The notes: generated from the sequence alone by a model not told the origin. DNA of 7,270 nt from Beijerinckiaceae bacterium (GCA_027311205.1 DAICZI010000077.1:1-7270), one strand, 5' to 3'. Counted from the stretch's first letter, positions 1 through 7,095 are shown. A program made the numbers and translations.

Positions 1-1
1 G

Positions 2-628
2 GTGGTGTTTGTCGATAATCTTTATATGTATGGCCCGCAGAGCGTGCCTTTGGTCGAAACCATGCCTTTGACCGATTATGGTGCCAAACCAGCGGTGCGC
101 GCCGCGCTCACCCGCCAATGGCAGGCAGCCACCGGCAAGGTGCGCTTTGCCGCGCTGCGCGCTGCGGATTTCTATGGGCCTGGCACCACCAATGCGCATT
201 TGGGCACATTTGCCTTCGCCGCGCTGGCGCGAGGCAAGGTGCCGATGCTGCTTGATCCGCCCGATACCCCGCATGATTTTGCCTATGTGCCGGATTTCGC
301 GCGCGGCGTCGTCGCCTTGCTTGACGCGCCCGACGATGCTTTTGGCCAGGCCTGGCATCTGCCAAACGCCCCGACGCAGACGCCGCGCGCCTTGCTGCAA
401 CAGGCGGCAGACAGCATCGGCGTGCGGCTCAAACTCCGCGCCTTGCCGTTTTGGGCGGTTGATACGCTCGGGCTGTTTGTGCCCGACGTGCGCGAGCTCA
501 AAGAAATGCGGTTCCAGTGGGATCGGCCCTATCTGGTCGATGCCAGCAAATTTGCCAAGCGCTTCAGTTTCACGCCAACGCCCTTTGCAGAAGGCATTGC
601 CGCGACGATGCGCTCATTCAAGCTGTAG
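2..628 (+). CDS. NAD-dependent epimerase/dehydratase family protein (extended SDR), 5' truncated
   Basis: The frame is open from the window edge to a TAG at 626-628, so only the C-terminal 208 residues are visible and the true start lies upstream. The visible part fits an extended short-chain dehydrogenase of the NAD-dependent epimerase type (COG0451-like). It opens with VVFVDNLYMYG, the strand and active-site Tyr region just after the Rossmann core. It continues with LRAADFYGPG, the RxxxxYGPG turn of sugar epimerases, then HDFAYVPDFARGVVALL, the D-F-x-Y-V-x-D segment of the substrate domain, and WHLPN. The usual YxxxK pair is not obvious in this subfamily's DNLYMYG stretch. The Rossmann GxxGxxG motif would be upstream and is not seen. 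These proteins act on nucleotide sugars or similar carbonyl compounds in the cytoplasm, but the substrate cannot be told here. It is followed by 84 bases without a recognised gene before pyrE. Confidence 0.85.
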   Translation: MVFVDNLYMYGPQSVPLVETMPLTDYGAKPAVRAALTRQWQAATGKVRFAALRAADFYGPGTTNAHLGTFAFAALARGKVPMLLDPPDTPHDFAYVPDFARGVVALLDAPDDAFGQAWHLPNAPTQTPRALLQQAADSIGVRLKLRALPFWAVDTLGLFVPDVRELKEMRFQWDRPYLVDASKFAKRFSFTPTPFAEGIAATMRSFKL

Positions 629-712
629 CGCGCAAGGCCACCATGACGCCAGTTGACGGCGCGCCTGGCAATCGCCACAAGGCGCAGCATCGCCTTCAAC
701 TTCGGACATGCC

Positions 713-1417
713 ATGACGCTCCCTCACCGCAGCCCCGCCCAGAGCCGCATTGCTGAACTTGCGGCGCAATGGCTGCTGGAAATCAATGCCATCCTGTTCC
801 GGCCCGAACCGCCGTTCATTTTCACGTCGGGCTGGGCCAGCCCGGTTTATACTGACATGCGCAAGGTCATCGCCTTTCCGCGCACGCGGGCAGCGCTCGT
901 CAGCGCCGCGGCCGAGATCATCCGCGAAAACATTGGCTGTGAATCGCTGGATGTCATTGCGGGCGGCGAAACAGCGGGCATTCCCTATGCCGCCTGGCTC
1001 GCCACCGAACTGGCCTTGCCGATGCAATATGTCCGCAAGAAACCGAAAGGTTTTGGCCGCAACGCCCGCATCGAGGGCGAGGTGCGCGATGGCGCACGGG
1101 TTTTGCTGGTGGAGGATCTTGCCACCGATGGCCGCTCCAAGGTGAATTTTGTCGAGGCCATCCGCGAATCCGGCCAAGCCTGCACCGATGCGCTCGTGTT
1201 CTTCTATTACGGCATTTTCCCCGAGGCGGAAGCCGATCTTGCCAGGCATGGCATCAAGCTGCATGCGCTGACCACCTGGCATGATGTGCTGCAAGTCGCC
1301 AAAGCCAAAGGCACGTTTGGCGCGCCGGTGCTGGCCGAGGTTGAGCGCTTTTTGCAGCAACCGGCGGCATGGTCGGCAGCCCATGGCGGGGTTTCCTCCT
1401 TCAAGGCGGGCAACTGA
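713..1417 (+). CDS. pyrE: Orotate phosphoribosyltransferase
   Basis: This is a cytoplasmic enzyme of de novo pyrimidine synthesis that joins orotate and PRPP to give orotidine 5'-phosphate. From the ATG at 713 the product has 234 residues, close to the length of the longer alphaproteobacterial PyrE type. Visible motifs are FTSGWASPVYTDMRK (about 37-51, substrate side), IAGGETAGIP (82-91), the flexible-loop segment YVRKKPKGFGR (106-116) with its catalytic lysines, and the PRPP-binding signature LLVEDLATDGRSK (131-143). The frame stays open upstream to a TTG at 653, which would add 20 residues. I prefer 713 because relatives begin just before the helix SRIAELAAQWLLEI and the extra residues (MTARLAIATRR...) look unconserved. 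The Shine-Dalgarno signal is weak (GGAC at 704-707). The stop lies 3 bases before the DUF815 ATPase gene, suggesting co-transcription. Confidence 0.95.
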   Translation: MTLPHRSPAQSRIAELAAQWLLEINAILFRPEPPFIFTSGWASPVYTDMRKVIAFPRTRAALVSAAAEIIRENIGCESLDVIAGGETAGIPYAAWLATELALPMQYVRKKPKGFGRNARIEGEVRDGARVLLVEDLATDGRSKVNFVEAIRESGQACTDALVFFYYGIFPEAEADLARHGIKLHALTTWHDVLQVAKAKGTFGAPVLAEVERFLQQPAAWSAAHGGVSSFKAGN

Positions 1418-1420
1418 GCC

Positions 1421-2281
1421 ATGACCAGCGACGAAACTTTGCTGCTCGCCCGCATTGCGGCGCTGTTGGAGCGACTGGTGCCCGCGCGCGCCCCCGTACC
1501 CGATTTCGCCGCCGCTGATGCCTTCGTCTGGCATCCTAGGGACGGCGCGTTGCAGCCGGTCCCCAAGGTCAACCGGGTTGATGTCGGCCTGCTGCGCGGC
1601 ATTGACCGGGTGCGCGATGAACTCACCGCCAACACGGAGCGATTTGCCAGAGGCCTGCCGGCCAATAATGCGCTGCTCTGGGGCGCGCGTGGCATGGGCA
1701 AATCATCGCTGGTGAAGGCGGTTCATGCCGCCATCAATGCTGGTGCCGGGCCAGAGGACAGGCTCAAGCTGATCGAGATTCACCGGGAGGACATTGATTC
1801 CCTGCCGGCCCTGATGGGCCTCATCCGCACCACCACGCATCGCTGCATTATTTTTTGCGATGATCTGTCGTTCGACCATGATGACACCTCCTATAAATCG
1901 CTGAAGGCGGTGCTGGAGGGCGGCATTGAAGGGCGGCCCGACAATGTGATTTTTTACGCCACCTCCAACCGCCGCCATCTGCTGCCGCGCGACATGATGG
2001 ACAATGAGGCCTCGACCGCCATCAACCCCGGCGAGGCGCTGGAGGAAAAAGTCTCGCTCTCCGACCGCTTCGGCCTGTGGCGCGGCTTTCATCGCTGCTC
2101 GCAGGAAGATTATCTCGCTATGGTGGCGGGTTACGCCGAGGCCTTTGGCCTGAAGCTCGCCGATGCGGCGCGCGATGCCGAGGCGATTGAATGGGCCGCC
2201 ACCCGAGGCTCGCGCTCCGGGCGCACCGCCTGGCAATATGTGCAGGATCTGGCCGGGCGACTGGGGCAAAAGATGGGGTAG
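1421..2281 (+). CDS. DUF815 family ATP-binding protein (AAA-type P-loop ATPase)
   Basis: The 286-residue product fits the DUF815 (COG2607) family of AAA-like ATPases, whose cellular role is not established. Visible are a short helical N-terminus (1-30), a family segment around KVNRVDVGLLRGID (49-62), Walker A GARGMGKSS (88-96), Walker B IIFCDDLSF (143-151) with the DD pair, a sensor-1-like ATSNRRHLLPR (180-190), the family-typical VSLSDRFGLW (211-220), and a C-terminal RSGRTAWQY (265-273) near where a sensor-2 arginine would be. No signal peptide or membrane segment is seen, so it is probably cytosolic. The ATG at 1421 is 3 bases past the pyrE stop, and AAGGCGGG at 1403-1410 inside the end of pyrE could be its ribosome binding site, though 10 bases away. 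In many alphaproteobacteria I recall this gene standing next to yajC-secDF. Here a tRNA follows instead. The family call is firm; a function cannot be given. Confidence 0.9.
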   Translation: MTSDETLLLARIAALLERLVPARAPVPDFAAADAFVWHPRDGALQPVPKVNRVDVGLLRGIDRVRDELTANTERFARGLPANNALLWGARGMGKSSLVKAVHAAINAGAGPEDRLKLIEIHREDIDSLPALMGLIRTTTHRCIIFCDDLSFDHDDTSYKSLKAVLEGGIEGRPDNVIFYATSNRRHLLPRDMMDNEASTAINPGEALEEKVSLSDRFGLWRGFHRCSQEDYLAMVAGYAEAFGLKLADAARDAEAIEWAATRGSRSGRTAWQYVQDLAGRLGQKMG

Positions 2282-2302
2282 GGCGCGAAGGAGGGCGACA
2301 TC

Positions 2303-2356
2303 ATGCCTGCAGACGGTGTGAACCCAGCCCTTGTCGCAGGGCCGCGCCCATGCTAG
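2303..2356 (+). other. Possible 17-codon mini-ORF behind a near-perfect Shine-Dalgarno
   Basis: AAGGAGGG at 2288-2295 is a near-consensus ribosome binding site, and an ATG follows after exactly 7 bases. It opens a frame of 17 codons (MPADGVNPALVAGPRPC) ending at TAG 2354-2356. I recognise no family. It could be a small protein, a regulatory mini-ORF, the remnant of a lost downstream gene, or chance. It overlaps the proposed tRNA promoter, which argues against a stable coding role. Confidence 0.2.
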
Positions 2357-2362
2357 CTCAGG
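2331..2362 (+). promoter_or_regulatory. Possible promoter of tRNA-Pro
   Basis: A -35-like TTGTCG lies at 2331-2336 and a -10-like region around GCTAGCTC at 2352-2359, with 15-17 bases between depending on register. It is followed by a GC-rich stretch (GGGCCCGG) before the tRNA. A GC-rich discriminator is typical of stringently controlled stable-RNA promoters. The -10 matches the consensus poorly, so this is a tentative call. Confidence 0.33.
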
Positions 2363-2374
2363 GCCCGGTCAGTT

Positions 2375-2451
2375 CGGGGTATGGCGCAGTCTGGTAGCGC
2401 GGTAGTTTTGGGTACTACAGGCCGTTGGTTCGAATCCAGCTACCCCGACCA
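2375..2451 (+). tRNA. tRNA-Pro (anticodon UGG)
   Basis: A full cloverleaf can be drawn by hand. The acceptor stem is CGGGGTA (2375-2381) with TACCCCG (2441-2447). The D arm is closed by GCGC/GCGC (2384-2387 with 2397-2400). The anticodon stem is GTAGT (2402-2406) with ACTAC (2414-2418), around the loop TTTGGGT. The T stem is GTTGG/CCAGC with loop TTCGAAT (2429-2435). The anticodon TGG at 2409-2411 reads CCA proline codons. The discriminator is A2448 and the 3' CCA is encoded at 2449-2451. The ETC complex I subunit gene starts 66 bases later. Confidence 0.97.
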
Positions 2452-2517
2452 TTTCCTTTCGGCCCGAAGCTTGTCCGGCCACATGCCGGATGCGCACAAA
2501 CGGAGAGTTTTCAGCAG

Positions 2518-2823
2518 ATGGTCGCCCGCATTTCCTGCCCCGGCAAAACCGCAACGCAATCGGGCCTGGCGAAGGCCGATACATGGCTGCTCGAATTCAC
2601 GCCAGCCTCAGCGCCGGAAATTGAGCCTTTGATGGGCTGGATCAGTTCATCGGACACCCGCGCCCAGATCAAGCTGCGCTTTGCCACCTGCGAGGAGGCC
2701 GTGGCCTATGCCAGGAGCCAAGGCCTCGCCTATCGCATCGAGACATCCCGCAACACGGCGCGCCATACCCAGGCCTATGCCGATAATTTCCGTTCCGGTC
2801 GTCACGGCCAATGGACGCATTGA
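2518..2823 (+). CDS. NDUFS4-like accessory subunit of NADH dehydrogenase complex I
   Basis: The product of 101 residues matches the ETC complex I subunit family (PF04800), the bacterial form of the mitochondrial 18-kDa subunit NDUFS4. This accessory subunit sits on the matrix/cytoplasmic arm of complex I in alphaproteobacteria. Visible are ARISCPGKTATQSG (3-16), the WLLEF strand (23-27), the family core PLMGWISSSDTRAQIKLRF (37-55), the helix EEAVAYARSQGLAYRI (59-74), and the end DNFRSG...WTH (89-101). The frame is open 31 codons further upstream, but that part runs through tRNA-Pro, so the ATG at 2518 is the right start and gives the usual family length. A GGAG at 2502-2505 lies 12 bases before it, rather far. 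The gene stands alone between two tRNA genes, away from any nuo genes, which is usual for these accessory subunits. Confidence 0.92.
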   Translation: MVARISCPGKTATQSGLAKADTWLLEFTPASAPEIEPLMGWISSSDTRAQIKLRFATCEEAVAYARSQGLAYRIETSRNTARHTQAYADNFRSGRHGQWTH

Positions 2824-2861
2824 CGCCACGATGACGCCGCCTCATCACGGCGCAGCATTTC

Positions 2862-2938
2862 GGCCCCGTAGCTCAGTGGATTAGAGCAGCCGCCTTCTAA
2901 GCGGCAGGTCGCAGGTTCGAGCCCTGCCGGGGTCGCCA
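2862..2938 (+). tRNA. tRNA-Arg (anticodon UCU)
   Basis: The cloverleaf is complete. The acceptor stem is GGCCCCG (2862-2868) with CGGGGTC (2928-2934), including one G-U pair. The D arm contains GCTC...GAGC. The anticodon stem is GCCGC (2889-2893) with GCGGC (2901-2905), around the loop CTTCTAA. The T stem is GCAGG/CCTGC with loop TTCGAGC (2916-2922). The anticodon TCT at 2896-2898 reads AGA arginine codons, which are rare in such GC-rich genomes. The discriminator is G2935 and the CCA is encoded at 2936-2938. It starts 38 bases after the NDUFS4-like gene with no strong promoter in between, so a shared transcript is possible. Confidence 0.97.
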
Positions 2939-2992
2939 GCGGGTTTGCGGCGGGATTGGGCACCACAGTCTCGACAAAATCAGCCGCACGCA

Positions 2993-3020
2993 TTGCCGCA
3001 GCGGGCAGGGGTGCTATAGA
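2993..3020 (+). promoter_or_regulatory. Plausible sigma-70-type promoter of the dxs operon
   Basis: TTGCCG at 2993-2998 and TATAGA at 3015-3020, within GCTATAGAC, are separated by 16 bases and each match the housekeeping consensus at 4 of 6 positions. A transcript starting near 3027 would have a leader of about 60 bases before the dxs ATG at 3087. It is the best promoter candidate in the 148-base gap between tRNA-Arg and dxs. No operator-like palindrome was noticed next to it. Confidence 0.45.
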
Positions 3021-3086
3021 CATGCCGATGTGCGCGCCATGGTGGTGTCGCAGTTTCGGCTGTTCACGCAGCTTACCAGTGGCCAA

Positions 3087-5003
3087 ATGACATCAACACC
3101 TTTGCTTGACCAGATCCGCATTCCCGCCGACCTGCGCGCCCAGCCGGAATCAGCGCTGCGCCAGATCGCCGATGAATTGCGCGCCGAAACCATCTCCGCC
3201 GTATCCGTCACGGGCGGCCATCTCGGTGCTGGGCTCGGCGTGGTTGAGCTCACGGTGGCGCTGCATTACGTGTTTCACACGCCCGAAGACCGGATTATCT
3301 GGGATGTCGGCCACCAGACCTATCCCCACAAAATCCTCACCGGACGGCGCGACCGCATCCGCACTTTGCGCATGGCGGATGGCCTTTCCGGCTTCACCAA
3401 GCGCAGCGAAAGCCCTTATGATCCGTTTGGCGCGGCCCATTCTTCAACCTCGATTTCCGCCGGCCTCGGCATGGCAGTGGCACGTGATCTGGAGGGCCGC
3501 GACAATCACGTGGTCGCGGTCATCGGCGATGGCTCGATGTCAGCGGGCATGGCCTATGAGGCCATGAACAATGCTGGCGCGATGAATTCGCGCCTGATCG
3601 TCATTCTAAACGACAATGACATGTCGATTGCGCCACCCACCGGCGCGATGTCGGCCTATCTGGCGCGCATCGTCTCAGGCGGTGCCTACCGCAGCCTGCG
3701 CGAGACCGCCAAACAACTGGCCGAGCGCCTGCCGAAATTCCTCTATGCCAAAGCCAAGCTCGCCGAACATTATTCGCGCGGCTTCTGGGCGGGCGGCGCG
3801 CTGTTCGAGGAACTGGGCTTCTATTATGTCGGCCCGATTGACGGCCATAATCTCGATCATCTGCTGCCCGTGCTTAAAAACGTCCGCGATATGCCGCATG
3901 GCCCGGTGTTGGTGCATGTCGTCACCAAAAAGGGCAAGGGCTATGCTCCTGCCGAGGCGTCATCCGACAAATATCACGGCGTCAATGCCTTTGATCTCGT
4001 GACCGGCACGCAAGCAAAAGCCAAGGCCAATGCCCCCTCCTATACGCGGGTGTTTGGTGAAGCTTTGGTGCGCGAAGCTGATGCGGACGACAAAATCGTG
4101 GCGATCACGGCGGCGATGCCATCGGGCACCGGGCTCGATATTTTCGCCAAAGCCCACCCCAAGCGCTGCTTTGATGTCGGCATTGCCGAGCAGCACGCCG
4201 TCACCTTTGCGGCCGGCCTCGCCAGCGAGGGCTTCAAGCCGTTCTGCGCGATCTATTCAACCTTCCTGCAACGCGGTTATGACCAGTTGGTGCATGATGT
4301 CGCCATCCAGAATCTCCCGGTGCGCTTCGCCATTGACCGCGCCGGCCTGGTCGGTGCCGATGGCGCGACCCATGCGGGCTCGTTTGATCTCGCCTACCTC
4401 TGCTGCCTGCCCGGCATGGTGGTGATGGCGGCGGCCGATGAAGCCGAATTGGTGCATATGGTGGCGACCGCCGCTGCCCATAATGATGGCCCCATCGCTT
4501 TCCGCTATCCACGCGGCGAGGGCGTGGGCTGCGACATGCCCGCCAGGGGCGTGCCGCTGGAAATCGGCAAGGGCCGCATCATGCGGACGGGCACCAGGGT
4601 CGCGCTGCTGTCGCTTGGCACCCGCCTCGCCGAGGCCTTGAAGGCCGCTGAAGACCTTGAAACCCAGGGCATTTCCGCAACGGTGGCCGATGCGCGCTTC
4701 GCCAAGCCGCTCGATCGGGCCATGATTCTCGATCTGGCGCGCCGCCATGATGTGCTGATCACCATCGAGGAAGGTTCATCGGGCGGCTTTGGCGCGGGCG
4801 TCATGCAGCTTTTGACCGACAGCGGCGTGCTTGATGCTGGCGCGCTGAAATTCCGTTCGATGGTGCTGCCGGACGTGTTTCTCGATCACGACAAGCCCGA
4901 TCGGCTCTATGCCCGCGCCAGGCTGGATGCCAAAGCCATCGTCGAGAAGGTTCAGGCTCTCACTGGCCAACCCCATCCGGTTCGCCAGGGTGCGGAAGCT
5001 TGA
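3087..5003 (+). CDS. dxs: 1-deoxy-D-xylulose-5-phosphate synthase
   Basis: This cytosolic thiamine-diphosphate enzyme condenses pyruvate with glyceraldehyde 3-phosphate, the committing step of the MEP isoprenoid pathway, and also feeds thiamine and pyridoxal synthesis. From the ATG at 3087 it has 638 residues, normal for the family. H45 lies in TGGHLG. The ThDP/Mg motif starts at [18 protein letters not shown] (147-164) and ends at LNDND (174-178). E368 in GIAEQH is the catalytic glutamate (E370 of E. coli). Y390, R396, R418 (DRAG), D425, H429 and R476 (YPRG) match the other E. coli active-site residues with a constant offset of two. The transketolase C-terminal domain holds [11 protein letters not shown] (561-571). 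The frame is open upstream to GTG 3030, but alignment with relatives that begin MTS..PLLD favours 3087. The ribosome binding site is weak. The stop overlaps the tlyA start. The xseB gene often found just upstream in relatives is absent here. Confidence 0.97.
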   Translation: MTSTPLLDQIRIPADLRAQPESALRQIADELRAETISAVSVTGGHLGAGLGVVELTVALHYVFHTPEDRIIWDVGHQTYPHKILTGRRDRIRTLRMADGLSGFTKRSESPYDPFGAAHSSTSISAGLGMAVARDLEGRDNHVVAVIGDGSMSAGMAYEAMNNAGAMNSRLIVILNDNDMSIAPPTGAMSAYLARIVSGGAYRSLRETAKQLAERLPKFLYAKAKLAEHYSRGFWAGGALFEELGFYYVGPIDGHNLDHLLPVLKNVRDMPHGPVLVHVVTKKGKGYAPAEASSDKYHGVNAFDLVTGTQAKAKANAPSYTRVFGEALVREADADDKIVAITAAMPSGTGLDIFAKAHPKRCFDVGIAEQHAVTFAAGLASEGFKPFCAIYSTFLQRGYDQLVHDVAIQNLPVRFAIDRAGLVGADGATHAGSFDLAYLCCLPGMVVMAAADEAELVHMVATAAAHNDGPIAFRYPRGEGVGCDMPARGVPLEIGKGRIMRTGTRVALLSLGTRLAEALKAAEDLETQGISATVADARFAKPLDRAMILDLARRHDVLITIEEGSSGGFGAGVMQLLTDSGVLDAGALKFRSMVLPDVFLDHDKPDRLYARARLDAKAIVEKVQALTGQPHPVRQGAEA

Positions 5004-5731
5004 GTGCCGCCCACCGGGCCGATCAGGCGCTGGTTGAACGCGGTTTTTTTGACAGCCGCGCCCGCGCGCAGGCCGCCATAAAAGCCGGCCTCGTCAGGCT
5101 TGATGGCGTCATTCTCACCAAAGCCGCCGTTCTGGTGCCAACCAACGCGGCGCTTGAGGCGACGCCCGAGCACCCCTATGTTTCGCGCGGTGCCCTGAAA
5201 CTGGTGGCGGCGCTGGATCATTTCAAACTCGATCCCGATGGCCTGATGTGCCTTTATATTGGCGCCTCAACCGGCGGCTTCAGCGAGGTTTTGCTGCTGC
5301 GCGGCGCGGTCCATGTCGTTGCGGTTGATGTCGGCCATGGCCAGTTGCACCCCTCGCTCCGGAACCATCCGCGCCTCACGTTGCTTGAGGGGCGCGATGC
5401 CCGGTCGCTGACGCCCGATGACGTCCAGCCAGCGCCAAAGCTGATCACCCTTGACGCAAGCTTCATATCAGCGACCAAAATATTGGGGGCGGTGCTGAAA
5501 CTTGCCGCGCCCGGCGCAGCGCTCGTGGTGCTGGTCAAGCCGCAATTCGATGTCGGTCGCGCTTTGGTCGGCAAGGGCGTGGTGCGCGATGCCGAGGCGC
5601 GCCAGCGTGCCTGCGATGGCGTTGCCAGCTTTGTCGCTGGGCTCGGCTGGCGCGTCGAGGGGTTGATCCCATCGCCCCTCAGTGGTGGCTCCGGCAATGT
5701 TGAATATCTCCTCACCGCGACGGGTCCCTGA
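5000..5731 (+). CDS. tlyA: TlyA family rRNA (cytidine-2'-O)-methyltransferase
   Basis: The product has 243 residues. An N-terminal S4 RNA-binding domain (about 5-47, ADQALVERG...[18 protein letters not shown]) is followed by a FtsJ/RrmJ-like SAM methyltransferase domain (about 60-240). Characterised members methylate 2'-O of cytidines in 16S and/or 23S rRNA, and some are also reported as haemolysins. The K-D-K-E tetrad is present: K67 in RGALKL, D152 in LDASF, K180 in LVKPQF and E235 in NVEYLL. Also visible are AVDVGHGQL (108-116) and GKGVVRD (191-197). The SAM motif I reads YIGASTGGF (86-94), with Tyr where relatives usually have Asp. The start is TTG at 5000, overlapping the dxs stop as TTGA. 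No ATG or GTG lies nearby in frame, and the product then begins exactly where the S4 domain should. AGGGTG at 4987-4992 is a possible ribosome binding site. Expression is probably coupled to dxs. Confidence 0.93.
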   Translation: MSAAHRADQALVERGFFDSRARAQAAIKAGLVRLDGVILTKAAVLVPTNAALEATPEHPYVSRGALKLVAALDHFKLDPDGLMCLYIGASTGGFSEVLLLRGAVHVVAVDVGHGQLHPSLRNHPRLTLLEGRDARSLTPDDVQPAPKLITLDASFISATKILGAVLKLAAPGAALVVLVKPQFDVGRALVGKGVVRDAEARQRACDGVASFVAGLGWRVEGLIPSPLSGGSGNVEYLLTATGP

Positions 5732-7014
5732 TGAAACCGCAAAAACTGACGATCGAAACCATGAGCGCGGGCGGGGCCGGATTGGCGCGCCCTTCCGAGG
5801 GCCTCATCGCTGTATCCTATACATTGCCCGGTGAAACCGTGATGGCGATGGTCGATGGCGAGCGCGGCGCGCTGCAAGCCATCATCAAGCCCAGCCCCGA
5901 GCGCATGGCGCCCTTTTGCCCGCAATTCACACTATGCGGCGGCTGCGCCATCCAGCATTGGCAACCTGAGGCTTATGCCGCCTGGAAACGCGTCCTCGTG
6001 GTGCAGGCCTTGCAGGCCAATGGCATTGAGGCTCCGGTGGCGGCGCTGGTTGATGGCCATGGTGCCGGGCGTCGGCGGGCCATCTTCCATGCGCGCTTTG
6101 AGCGCGACAAGCATGGCCACGCTGTCCCCATCGTCGGCTTCATGCGCCACCGTTCGCATGATATTATTGCCATCAGCGACTGTCCTTTGCTGGAGCCGGG
6201 GTTGGCGGGCGCCCTCAAAGCCGGCCGTGCGCTGGTTGAACCGCTCACAAGTCTCGGCAAACCGCTCGATATCCACGTCACCGCGACGCTTGATGGAATG
6301 GATGTCGATCTGCGCGGCACCGGCGTTCTCAGCGACACGGTGCGCCATGCGCTGGTACGCTGCGCCGAGGCCCATGATCTTGCCCGCCTCAGCAATCATG
6401 GTGTGCTGCTGATCGAGCGGCGCAGACCGCGTCTGCAAATCGGCCCGGCCTTGGTGACGCCGCCGGCCGGTTCGTTTTTGCAGGCAACCGCGCTGGGCGA
6501 AGACGTACTGGCCGGCCTCGTCAGCAGCGCCATGCAAGGCCAGGGGCTGATCGCCGATCTCTTTGCCGGGATTGGCACCTTCGCGCTCCGGCTCGCGGTC
6601 CGTTCGCCGGTGCATGCCTACGAGATGGATCAAGCCGCCCTCGCGGCTGGCGAGCAGGGTGCCCATACCACCCAGGGCTTGCGCGAGATGCGCTTCATCC
6701 GGCGCGATCTCTTTCGCAACCCGCTGTTGCCCGCTGAGCTTAAAGCCTACGATGCCGTCGTGCTCGACCCGCCCCGCGCCGGAGCTTTGGAGCAAATGCG
6801 CGAAATCGCGGCGGCGGGAGTGCCGCTGGTTGTATCGGTCTCGTGCAATCTTGCCACCTTCGCGCGCGATGCCAAAGTTCTCGTCGCGGCGGGCTATGTG
6901 TGCGAGGGCGTCACCCCGGTCGATCAGTTCCGCCATTCGGCCCATGTCGAGCTCGTCGGCCTGTTCCGCAAGCAGGCCGGGCCGAAACGACGTCCGCGCG
7001 CCATGCTGGGCTGA
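5731..7014 (+). CDS. [4Fe-4S] 23S rRNA (uracil-5-)-methyltransferase, RlmD/TrmA family
   Basis: The 427-residue product belongs to the class I SAM-dependent RNA m5U methyltransferases (COG2265). An N-terminal TRAM-like RNA-binding region (about 1-55) is followed by iron-sulfur ligands C63, C69, C72 (CxxxxxCGGC) and C151 (SDCPLL). SAM-binding DLFAGIGTFAL lies at 276-286 and LDPPRAG at 345-351. The catalytic cysteine is C372 in SCNLATFARD, and the general base is E407 in HVELV. D346, C372 and E407 keep a constant offset of 17 from the E. coli RlmD residues, so the active site is intact. The expected product is 5-methyluridine in 23S rRNA; whether it corresponds to the RlmC, RlmD or RlmCD position cannot be told, so no symbol is given. 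The ATG shares one base with the tlyA stop (TGATG), pointing to translational coupling. A basic tail (KRRPR, 419-423) ends the protein. Confidence 0.93.
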   Translation: MKPQKLTIETMSAGGAGLARPSEGLIAVSYTLPGETVMAMVDGERGALQAIIKPSPERMAPFCPQFTLCGGCAIQHWQPEAYAAWKRVLVVQALQANGIEAPVAALVDGHGAGRRRAIFHARFERDKHGHAVPIVGFMRHRSHDIIAISDCPLLEPGLAGALKAGRALVEPLTSLGKPLDIHVTATLDGMDVDLRGTGVLSDTVRHALVRCAEAHDLARLSNHGVLLIERRRPRLQIGPALVTPPAGSFLQATALGEDVLAGLVSSAMQGQGLIADLFAGIGTFALRLAVRSPVHAYEMDQAALAAGEQGAHTTQGLREMRFIRRDLFRNPLLPAELKAYDAVVLDPPRAGALEQMREIAAAGVPLVVSVSCNLATFARDAKVLVAAGYVCEGVTPVDQFRHSAHVELVGLFRKQAGPKRRPRAMLG

Positions 7015-7041
7015 AAGGATCAGACCGGGCTGCCCCATTCA

Positions 7042-7062
7042 GGGACAGGCGCAGTCCTGCCC
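7042..7062 (+). other. GC-rich hairpin with one bulge downstream of the methyltransferase gene
   Basis: GGG-A-CAGG at 7042-7049 can pair with CCTGCCC at 7056-7062, giving seven G-C rich pairs with one bulged A and a six-base loop. No T tract follows. It may protect the 3' end of the operon mRNA or be incidental. Confidence 0.25.
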
Positions 7063-7095
7063 GCGCTAACCAATGATCAAGCCTAACATGCGATA

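Noticed and set aside
653..712. Start of pyrE at TTG 653, or a promoter with TTGACG (653-658) as -35
   Set aside because: The extra 20 residues look unlike PyrE N-termini, and no acceptable -10 element lies 16-18 bases after TTGACG.
614..1534. Long minus-strand ORF (306 codons) opposite pyrE
   Set aside because: It results from GC-rich third positions of pyrE on the other strand; the product has no recognisable domain, and pyrE is clearly the real gene.
2474..2490. Hairpin TCCGGC/GCCGGA after tRNA-Pro as a terminator
   Set aside because: A perfect 6-bp stem, but followed by TGCGCACAAACGG without any T tract; in GC-rich DNA this can be chance.
2369..2584. Minus-strand ORF of 71 codons containing GFEPTACSTQNYRATRLRHTP
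   Set aside because: This is the antisense translation of tRNA-Pro, a well-known false protein family in databases; the tRNA cloverleaf explains the conservation.
2835..2852. Hairpin CGCCG/CGGCG between the NDUFS4-like gene and tRNA-Arg as a terminator
   Set aside because: Only five pairs with an eight-base loop, and only three T follow eight bases later; too weak to call.
2802..3086. Minus-strand ORF of 94 codons containing [22 protein letters not shown]
   Set aside because: Antisense translation of tRNA-Arg, another classic false ORF; it also runs through the dxs leader and the end of the NDUFS4-like gene.
2168..5598. Sixteen-base direct repeat GCGCGATGCCGAGGCG at 2168-2183 and 5583-5598
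   Set aside because: In both places it encodes an R-D-A-E-A segment within unrelated genes with the same codon preference; coincidence is enough.
5932..7038. Long minus-strand ORF (368 codons) opposite the rRNA methyltransferase gene
   Set aside because: A shadow of the methyltransferase gene, which has full catalytic and cluster motifs; the minus-strand product shows no family features.
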